Shown piece by piece: positions 56,801-64,000 of a stretch of 64,000 bases of DNA; position 1 is the first letter of the stretch, and each line of letters starts with the position of its first letter. The stretch is from Pectinophora gossypiella (Eukaryota; Arthropoda; Insecta; Lepidoptera; Gelechiidae): positions 1,915,001 through 1,979,000 of the forward strand of contig NC_065417.1 of NCBI RefSeq assembly GCF_024362695.1. The letters run 5' to 3'. The notes under the pieces were generated by a model. That model was not told the DNA's origin and did not search any database. It worked only from the letters and a program-made list of their open reading frames with translations. The translations under genes and the position numbers were made by a program.

Positions 56801-59800
56801 GACATCGTAACGAAAACTTTGAGGACTGTTTCAGGCCATGATTCAATAGAATTTCAAGATCAAGTATAATTTTCCGTCGCAAAAGTATGGAAAGGAAAAT
56901 ATTAAAAAAACAAATTTTCATGAATTTTCCGACAGGAAAATCCACTTGATATCAGCACAGAATCATGGTCTGAATCATCCCCCTCAGTATTTGTTACGAT
57001 GTCACTTACACCCTGTATAAGTACATACAAGTAGATAGGGTGTTAGTGACATCGTACAAATACTGAGGGGGATGATTCAGCTCATTATTCTGAGTTAATA
57101 TCAAGTGGAATTTTCCATTGCAAAAGTATTGAATTTAAAATAATTTAAAAACCAAACAATACTTACATGTATTTTGCGACGGAAAATTCCACTTGATATT
57201 AACTCAGAATCATGGTCTTAATCATCCCCCTCAGTATTCGTTACGATGTCACTAACACCGTGCAGGGTGGATTAATTAAATACATTTAATTACGTCTCAT
57301 ACAACTTGTCCAGATTATGTATATTATATCAATGCAAATAACGAATAAATAATTATCTTTTTCTTACGAAAGCTATCTCAATGTACTACGCAATGTGCAA
57401 TCGAAACTTATGTAAAGACCTGGTTCTAAGGTATAATCAGTGTTTGACCCATTTCTGAAGATATCCAATTAATTTGCTGGTCACATCACTATTTGGCTTA
57501 ATAAGAGTTCCATAATATATGTGGATTAACTGTGCTCGGCCATGTAGTGAATACCTTCTGACGCAAATCATTAATATACTTACCTAGGCACTTCATCCGA
57601 AGGAATAACAATTAAGGTAAGAGTAGGATTTTTAATAAGTTAGGTTAGGTTAGGTTAGGTTAGGTTAGGTTAGGTACTACAACAAACTCAACAATTTTTA
57701 AACGTTGAACCACTAAGCAAGTAAGCATGTAAATAAAAGAAAACGAAAAAAACTCCTACCTAGGTATCAACATCGTATCACGCACGCGTAATGTAGCCGC
57801 GCGTAGGTAGGTAGGTTTAGCGACTGTTTCGCGTTGTTCGATTTACATTGCGGCGCAGTAAAGCAGTAAACAGTAAATATTATGCTTCTGCCATTACATT
57901 ATATTTTGATTAATTATTTAGGTAATTATCACGTTAAATCTATAGCGCCAACTATATTTTTGTATAGTCTATGGATAAAGGTAATAATAAAAAAAACTCA
58001 CCTCTTCACTCCATAGACGTAGGAAATACCGACGCACTCGCAAAACGCAATTATCAGCAACGGGAAGTTCCCACTGTACATGTCAAACAGCAGGAATATA
58101 TAGCTGCCAGCACCATGGGCAAACCCCATGGACAGAAGACAGCATATCAAGCACAATCCTCCGGTCAGATACTCCTTTCGAAGATTCGGGAAGAGCTTCA
58201 TGTCGACTATAGATGTTACAACTCCTTCTAATGTGCCGAATTGAGAATCGATTCCCAAGGTGAAGAGCATCAGGAAGAACAGGACGGACCAGAATTGTGC
58301 GCCTGGGAATTGGTTGATTGCTTCCGTGAAGATTATGAATGCTAGACCTGTGCCGGACGCCGTCTGGAAAGAAAAAAAAACATGTGAGGTAATGGTGTCG
58401 ATTCGGCCAACCAATCTTAGGGTGGTATTAATAAACTAATCTCAGCTTCGAGACTGTCCTCAAGATCATGTCAATGTGACAGTACTCATATAAAAACAGG
58501 GACTTGAGAATGATCTTGAGGGCAGTCTCAGCTGAGATTAGTTTATTAATACCACCCTTAGTTTAAAACTTAATTTGACAGAACTAAAACAAGCTATCTC
58601 TTTCTTGCACGTATGGTAAGTAAAGGACGGCAAACGCTGTCAAACTAAACTTAGATTAAGAATGATGCTGATTCCTATAAAGTTTATTTTAAGTTATACC
58701 CGTCAATTTCTCATCCGCCGAAAAGGAAAGAGACCGGTAATCGACAAGCATAAAATTTATGGAAAATATGTCAATTTTAGGCAAGAAATTAAAAATCCCT
58801 TCCAATATTTTATATTGGCCAATAACTCGACAGAATTAAGTTGACATTACGCGTCAAACGGATTACATAATGAGCGAGATGCCTTTTTTTTTCGCCGGGG
58901 TTACTCATTCATTTTAAAATTAACAGTTGTCAATCATTCGTCCGTTTCCTTTTCGTCGGATAAGAAAATGCCGAATATAACTTAAAATTAGGAGGTGTCT
59001 GAAATCGGGGCCTTTGTGTCACTTGTAGTTTCAGAGATTTCGTGATGAGTGAGTCAGTCAGTGACCTTTCGCTTTTGTATATCATCCATCACGTTATTGT
59101 GATAACCACATAAGAGCGTATTTGAACAGTCACGTTGGGTGTGATTTTTGCTATCAAAACCTCACAATAGACAAGGTAATTATAATCCAGGTAAAAAAAT
59201 GTGGCCTAAATGTTTATTTTAAAGAATTTGAGGGTTTGTTGAAGAAAATTCCATTAGAATGTAATTTTTCAAAATGGCGGTTACGCGGTTTTCACTATAG
59301 ACGACGAGTATGTGATACTTATGTTATATTACCAAAGCCATTCGTCTTCTATCACAAGCATCTCGAAACTATCATCCTTCGACTGTCGATATTAACGACG
59401 GAAGTTACTGGCTGAAAATGATTAATGGTTTCCTGATAATAGACTTGAATTCACTCGGTTCATTAATAATCATTGTATTCGCCCTTTTGACTTCATTATT
59501 TTTATTTTAGTGTCAACGTCAACAAAGAATCGATAAACTTGAAGACTTTTTTTACACATCCCAGATACTCCTTACAAAAACACCCAGTACAAAATTTAAG
59601 ACAACAGGCCTGAGGGTGCCCAGTTGGGCGTGAACCTCGGCTCAAAGCGTCGCCTGAGAGGAAAATATTTGAAAGATTTAATCGACCCTAGTGGATCGAC
59701 AGCGATAAGCGCTGAATGAGGGAAATCGTCGACCACGCCGGCGGGGTCGGTATCGGGGTGTGCCATACCAGCCAGTGACCACAGGACCACTCTGACATTT

Positions 59801-60885
59801 TATAACGTCAATAAAATGGTCATGACGTTGAACTTTTTCTTACATGTGGCTTACTCGTAATACTGGCAACTAGTATAACCTAACCTAACCTTACCCTAAA
59901 ATCGTACGTCTATGAGATATCGCACTCTGAGAAAGGTCCATAAGGACGAAAAACATTTCAGTTTCCATCGCCTACATAAACAACTTTCTTTCAGTTTACT
60001 TTATAAGTAAAGCGTTTGGGACAAGCGTGACCCTTACTTTTCTCCTCTTTCTTAGCATTTTTTTAAATATATTTGAATAAATGACCTTTCGTGGAGTATG
60101 GAGCATACTCCACCACTGCTGCTGGTGAAGGTGTTTTACGACTAACTTTCCTTTGTTGGTAAGGACATTGCACGCTTGAGGTATAGATATATAGAAAATA
60201 AAATAAAACTTACATTATCAAGTTCCTTCTGCAGATCGCATTCCGGTAGATGAGGCATCACCAGTTTAGTCAGATTCCCATTCAAATCCACCGTGACAGT
60301 TTCCCCAGCATCTGGTAGCACCATGGACTTGTACACTGGTCCAAAAAAATCCAGCAGAGTCTCATTCCTCACTTCCAAACACTTCTCATACACCATCGTG
60401 GCTTTAAATCCGATGATTGAAAACACTACGATTCCAGCAAACATTGAAGTCAGACAGTTGGTCATAGAGACCATTATTGCGTCTCTATAGCAGTTGTTAT
60501 CCACAGGGTTGTAAGAAGAAAATGCTATGAGACCACCGAAGGCAAGGCCAAGAGAAAAGAAGATCTGTGTGCCTGCTTCAAGCCAGACAACTGGGTCCAG
60601 AATCGTGTGCCATTTTGGTGTGAATAAATGTATCAGCCCGTCGCCCATTCCTTTCAGAGTTATGCCTCTAAAGAAGAATATCACTAGGACTATGTACGGG
60701 AAAGTTGCTGTGACGTAGACAACTTTGCCCGAGGAGGCAATGCCTTTGATCATGCACATGTAGACAAGGATCCAGGCAATGACTAGAGCTAAAGCGATCT
60801 TGTAGTTGAACGACTCTGGGTAGTTGATGTCTTCGGATATTTGCAGCGTTGTTCGGTACCAGAAGTACTGTGTGGGACTGCTGGC
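53679..60885 (-). CDS. SLC6 amino-acid transporter (SLC6A15/17/18-like), 3' part
   Basis: Sodium-coupled neutral amino-acid transporter of the plasma membrane, relative of SLC6A15-20 and Drosophila bloated tubules. Five coding exons are visible: 60214-60885, 58002-58363, 55653-55808, 54581-54688, 53679-53865; all phases agree, giving 494 aa to the stop. They cover TM4 to TM12: TM5 VVYVTATFPYIVLVIFFF, TM6 QIFFSLGLAFGGLIAFSSYN, the subfamily signature DNNCYRDA, TM8 TASGTGLAFIIFTEAI and GIDSQFGTLEG, TM12 PMWALLLVLVLASVLWIPAL, and an acidic tail ending ETDDDE. The N-terminal exons (TM1-3, with the NVWRFPY motif) were not found up to 64000. The exact substrate and the choice between B0AT and NTT4 relatives are open. 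Confidence 0.9.
53905..54252 (-). mobile_element. SINE family S2 copy
   Basis: ATAGCCTATATACGTCCCAC to the head inverse GATCACGGAGGCTG, with a G10-plus run at 53966-53976. Lies in the last SLC6 intron. Confidence 0.85.
54300..54500. repeat. Repeat shared with 61655-61760
   Basis: GTGGTAGGTGGTGAGCCGTA and GATCGAGCCAACTGT match the second site (GGCAGGTGGTAAGCCGTATC, GGTCGAGCCAACTGTG). Confidence 0.5.
54581..54688 (-). CDS. SLC6 exon: TM12
   Basis: Acceptor TTTCAG|G, donor CTCAG|GTGAGC, 108 nt. Encodes SEGDTVRKPWPMWALLLVLV then LASVLWIPALAI. The longer open frame covering this region is in a different phase and is not the product. Confidence 0.9.
54722..55620. repeat. Repeat-rich SLC6 intron
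   Basis: Degraded S1 SINE (54722-54952, minus), an RTE tail (54995-55092, plus), then two S1/S2 core pieces with TCGGACAATCAGGTG (55093-55155 and 55530-55600) separated by duplicated CATTATCATCATCA sequence. Confidence 0.5.
55653..55808 (-). CDS. SLC6 exon: TM11
   Basis: Acceptor TTCCAG|G, donor ATCAG|GTATGG, 156 nt. Encodes FADDIELMTGTRPGIYWLIC and WKYLSPLAMLLILISSFVEL; FxxDIxxMxG and the WKY block are SLC6 hallmarks. Confidence 0.93.
56085..56172. mobile_element. MITE family 2, truncated copy
   Basis: Left part AATATTGCAATTTGACATTT, right tip GGCCGTTTTAACCCCCC; most of the second arm is deleted. Confidence 0.55.
56175..56785. other. SLC6 intron sequence
   Basis: A TTTATTTATTTATTTATTTT run at 56310 resembles a LINE tail; nothing else recognised. 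Confidence 0.3.
56791..57262. mobile_element. Two adjacent MITE family 4 copies
   Basis: 56791-57015 and 57037-57262, each with GTGTTAGTGACATCGTA ends and inverse TACGATGTCACT. The second keeps both arms almost perfectly paired. Confidence 0.85.
57640..57674. repeat. Interstitial telomeric repeat (TTAGG)7
   Basis: Seven uninterrupted TTAGG units, the insect telomere motif, in an SLC6 intron. A short CCTAACCTAACC tract lies at 59877-59890. Confidence 0.9.
58002..58363 (-). CDS. SLC6 exon: TM8-TM10
   Basis: Acceptor TTTCCAG|ACG, donor AAGAG|GTGAGT, 362 nt. Encodes TASGTGLAFIIFTEAINQFP, LGIDSQFGTLEGVVTSIVD, LTGGLCLICCLLSMGFAHGA and CECVGISYVYGVK. Confidence 0.93.
58416..58562. mobile_element. 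Palindromic MITE beside SLC6 TM8 exon
   Basis: TTAGGGTGGTATTAATAAAC at the left and its inverse at the right, arms of about 50 nt. It ends 53 bp upstream of the exon acceptor at 58363. Confidence 0.75.
58663..59011. mobile_element. MITE family 5 copy
   Basis: TGATGCTGATTCCTATAAAG to GGAGGTGTCTGAAATCGGGG, inner pair CCGAAAAGGAAAG. Confidence 0.7.
59012..60213. other. SLC6 intron sequence
   Basis: Long family A tail at 59582-59800 (inverse side encodes no intact protein). The 97-codon plus frame at 59122-59415 has no family resemblance and is not called as a gene. Confidence 0.35.
60214..60885 (-). CDS. SLC6 exon: TM4-TM7 and extracellular loop 4
   Basis: Phase 0 at both ends (TCGCAG|GCC, GATAAT|GTAAGT), 224 codons. 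It starts ASSPTQYFWYRTTLQISEDI and includes FSSYNPVDNNCYRDAIMVSM and GFKATMVYEKC. Loop 4 has possible N-glycosylation sites (RNETL, NGNLT). A SINE begins 41 bp upstream of its acceptor. Confidence 0.93.
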
Positions 60886-60925
60886 CTGCGACAAAGAGAA
60901 AGGAGCATTTTAGCATGGAGAAACA

Positions 60926-61256
60926 TACATAAACAGCCTATATACGTCCCACTGCTGGGCACAGGCCTCCCCTCAATCAACCGGAGGGGGTATGGAGCAT
61001 ACTCCACCACGCTGCTCCACTGCGGGTTGGTGGAGCTGTTTTTACGGCTAATAGCCGGGACCAACGGCTTAACGTGCCCTCCGAAGCACGGAATCATCTT
61101 ACTTTTTCGGACAATCAGGTGATTCAAGCCTGAAAAGTCCTTACCAAACAAAGGACAGTCTCACAAAGTGATTTCGACAATGTCCCCATCGGGAATCGAA
61201 CCCGGACCTCAAGATCGTAAGCCTAACGCTCTAACCACTAGACCACGGAGGCTGTG
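60926..61256 (-). mobile_element. SINE family S2, full-length copy
   Basis: ATAAACAGCCTATATACGTC at the left, core CAACGGCTTAACGTGCCCTC, box B inverse GGGAATCGAACCCGG, head inverse GACCACGGAGGCTGT. Confidence 0.9.
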
Positions 61257-61259
61257 TTG

Positions 61260-62440
61260 TCTGGAGAAACAAATAGAATCATTTACTCAACGTAATTATC
61301 ATAGATAAACTTGTTCAAGGTTAATTTTGGAATATACGTCATTTCGCAAGGTGTTATGGCCGAGGGGAAGAAATGACAAGAAACTGCAACAGCAACACAC
61401 ATTAAAAGTTACTAAATAACTAGAAAAACACATTTAATACATTTTATCATTTAGGTAATCATTAACCTCATAATAAGTTTTTTTTCTATAAAGCAAGCTT
61501 CACATGAACTTTAAATTTATTTTCTGTGTACTCTATAAGTACTACTTATAAGTTGGCCTGAAACGCTGACGTCCTGTTTGTATCATCCTTAGGATAGACT
61601 TATTGGGGCGAATAAGCTTACTGGGGTAGGCAGAGTTATATCAATCGCAAGATGAATTAAGTACCCACACCTCACCGAGCTTTCTGTTAGACCAACGTGG
61701 CAGGTGGTAAGCCGTATCGCCGTCTACAATGGTCGAGCCAACTGTGTTAGTGCGTCGGAAGATAGAATTGCTACTGTCAAAATGTTCATAAGCATACAAG
61801 ATAACTACCTATCATAAAGTTGACGGTTGAGGATTATAATTAAAGTCCCAAAAACATTAGAAATAATAATATTTATTACGACAACATTGATGCAAAACTT
61901 ATTTATAACTAGCGACCCGCCCCGGCTTCGCTCGGGTGCAATGCTGAGGAAAAAATGAAATTATTTACGACATCACATTAAAAATCTCAAAAATAACAGT
62001 ATTTCTCCACTATTTAATGGATGTTATTATCTATTAAAACATACCGCATCAAAATCCGTCGCGTAGTTTCAAAGATTTAAGCGTAAGTACATAGGGATAT
62101 AGGGACAGAAAAACCAACTTTGTTTTAACTATGTAGTAATGTTAATACAGAAAATAAAAATATTAAATACAAAATAACACGAAATTACTTTTGCTCTCCT
62201 GCCGTAAAATATGAAATATTAATTAAGTAACCTACATTACCAATAATGTTTTAACACAATTTTGCCATCAAAATGAATTATGAATTCAAAGATACGCTGA
62301 GATTTTAATTACGACCGTTATTAATGCTAAAATCATTAAAAGGCCCTATTCAACTGTGAACTGAAAGGCTGTAATATAAGGATGGTAACGAAACGATGAA
62401 ATAAGTTAAAATTCATTTAAATAAATCAAACCCAAGCGTT
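61260..62440. repeat. Repeat debris upstream of the visible SLC6 exons
   Basis: 61258-61450 is the inverse of the LINE tail at 14988 and 22410. 61655-61760 matches 54330-54440. 61905-62115 has the common lepidopteran ACTAGCGACCCGCCCCGGCT repeat. No SLC6 exon found. Confidence 0.45.
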
Positions 62441-62968
62441 ATACGGTTTTTCACAGAGTCCGCTTACCTAACCTGAAGATTTGACAGGTCCGGATTTTTA
62501 CAGAAGCCACTTCTTTGACCTTCCAACCCGCGAAAGGAAAACCAGCCCAATACAGGTTTAGTCATATACCTCCGAAAATGCATTTCTCGGAATGCATTTT
62601 TCCTTCACCGGCGCTGAACGCGTGATAATCATTTATGATCCAATCTCTCTCTCTCTTCATTTAAGAGCTGCGCTCTTGTCGGTGGAGTAATCGCCATTAC
62701 TCCATAGATAGGGCGTGTAGAACGGTGGTTGCCCCAATCGCCTTCCGTTCCGCAGTACACCGACCAATTTCTCAATCGGTGATGTTCTAGCTAGAGCCCT
62801 GCCAGAATCCATTTCCTCGGCCTCCAACCAGTACTGATACCGCCATGATCCAATCATGAATTCGAAAACAAATTCGACAATCATTGGTTTAGGCCTGTGC
62901 TGGATTCGAACATGCGACTTCAAAATGAGAGGCAAGCAATCTACTAACTGTTCTACCACGGCTTTATC
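62440..62968 (-). mobile_element. SINE family S3 with an insertion
   Basis: The S3 element is interrupted at about 62643-62835 by an unrelated segment starting after CTCTCTCTCTCTTC. ATGATCCAATC occurs at both edges, consistent with a target-site duplication. Confidence 0.7.
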
Positions 62969-63149
62969 ACACATATCACATCCGAATGTAATTATTCAAA
63001 AAGGCGCTTAGGATTTGAGCGCACGAGCGAAAGATATTGCGATAAGCACACAAATAAGTGTAAATGTTTAAGATATCTACAAAATTTAAATTCTCGTCTT
63101 CATACCAAACAGATTAAACAACGTTATGAAATAAACATTTTCTACATGT

Positions 63150-63660
63150 CTCCCCGACTTGTGTTTATTTATTTATTTATTTCTTGGAAAACCAACAGCT
63201 TACAAGACAATACAATTTAGATTCAAAAATACAAACAAATAGCCAATTACAGGTTTTCACCAAAAAAAACATAAGTAATAGGTAAAGTCAGCCGCTGGTG
63301 GCTGACAAAAGATTTGTCATCATTACGCTCGCTCAAATCGTCACGCATCACGTTTCCAAACACAGTAGACACAAAATGACAAGAACATAAAATAATTATG
63401 ACGGTAGACAAATACAGATTTTAAATAAAAAAGTTGTTACTCAGCTGACGTCTTAGTGACAGTGGAGTAGTGTTGAATAAATCAACATCCAACTCTTTTG
63501 ATAACTTATTTAATCTGCTACCCGCTCGCCACAAGAAAGAATTTTGACGATAATTACTAGAAGCAGATGGAAGAGAAATAGGCGTTGGAAACCGCATATT
63601 AATAGCCAATAGAAGTTGCAGTGCTTAGCGGCAACAGATGGTATTTTTTACTTAGGGAAA
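63150..63660 (-). mobile_element. LINE 3' end with ORF2 C-terminal fragment
   Basis: The minus strand reads RFPTPISLPSASSNYRQNSF and DLFNTTPLSLRRQLSNNF, resembling jockey/Daphne-type ORF2 ends, then a TTTATTTATTTATTT-inverse tail. Confidence 0.5.
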
Positions 63661-63719
63661 TATAATTAACAGAGTCATAGTGATCACGCAATAATGTGTT
63701 CTTACATTATTACGATAAG

Positions 63720-63985
63720 TGCCTATGTGGTCCTGTGGTTCACTAGCTTGCTTCCCAAACGGGGATTGCCGGTACGAACCCTGGTACTTGCAACAATAAG
63801 GCCCTGCGCAGACGACAGACTATCCGTGACGCACTTTTTAGTCTGTGAAAATATAACCTATGCAATTATATGCAGTAACGCGCCGGACTTTTTGCACGTC
63901 GTACCGCTGCTGCCCGAATTTGTTGGTATCTTCTCGGATTTTTTAAATTATCTCCCTATTATCGGCTTACACCAGGTTTAACTAT
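63720..63985 (+). repeat. Possible SINE-like repeat
   Basis: GTGGTTCACTAGCTTGCTTC and GGTACGAACCCTGG are weakly box A/B-like. The following CCTGCGCAGACGACAGACTA segment suggests a repeat, but no second copy is in the window. Confidence 0.3.
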
Positions 63986-64000
63986 TCCTAGTATAATCTT

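Noticed and set aside
57971..58231. 86-codon plus-strand ORF
   Set aside because: Antisense shadow of the SLC6 TM8-10 exon.
59122..59415. 97-codon plus-strand ORF in an SLC6 intron
   Set aside because: No family resemblance, no promoter or splice context, and AT-driven openness; not supported as a gene.
1..64000. CRISPR array, prophage, bacterial operons or viral genes
   Set aside because: No regularly spaced repeats, ribosome-binding sites or phage/viral proteins; intron-exon structure shows a eukaryotic nuclear locus.

Overview
The window looks like a lepidopteran (moth or butterfly) nuclear genome. It has an AT-rich background, short exons in long introns, (TTAGG)n repeat units, a dense load of tRNA-derived SINEs, RTE/jockey-like LINE tails and palindromic MITEs, and an insect-type U1 snRNA. 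No bacterial-style operon, CRISPR array or viral gene is visible.

Minus strand, 4070-41945: a complete lysophosphatidylcholine acyltransferase gene (LPCAT1/2 type) of 11 coding exons per transcript over about 38 kb, assembled here by hand from splice sites and phase. The third coding exon exists in two versions, 3a (20754-20980) and 3b (17082-17293). Both carry the catalytic HX4D motif, have the same phases and have lengths of 3n+2, so only one can be used per mRNA. A U1 snRNA gene (26674-26836, minus) sits in the 17-kb intron 2, and a possible 66-bp in-frame cassette exon lies at 12251-12316.

Plus strand, 43218-45250: two compact genes diverging from LPCAT. The first is a three-exon homologue of C1orf109/AIRIM (195 aa), a ribosome-maturation factor. 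It is followed 73 bp later by an uninterrupted SPAG7 (R3H domain, 235 aa) reading frame. A strong 3' splice site in the 73-bp gap and the lack of a poly(A) signal suggest that the pair share transcripts.

45.3-53.6 kb is intergenic, made of AT-rich sequence and mobile-element debris. Minus strand, 53679-60885: the last five coding exons (TM4 to the C terminus, 494 aa) of an SLC6 transporter of the SLC6A15/17/18-20 amino-acid transporter subfamily (Drosophila bloated tubules relatives). Its upstream exons are not found and probably lie beyond 64000.

The rest is mobile elements: four SINE families (one apparently a tRNA/5S rRNA chimera), at least five MITE families in multiple copies, LINE 3' ends, a 460-490 bp tandem duplication containing a hairpin, and a short interstitial telomeric tract. 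Exon coordinates rest on reading-frame continuity, GT-AG sites and recalled family sequences; no alignment or transcript data were available.
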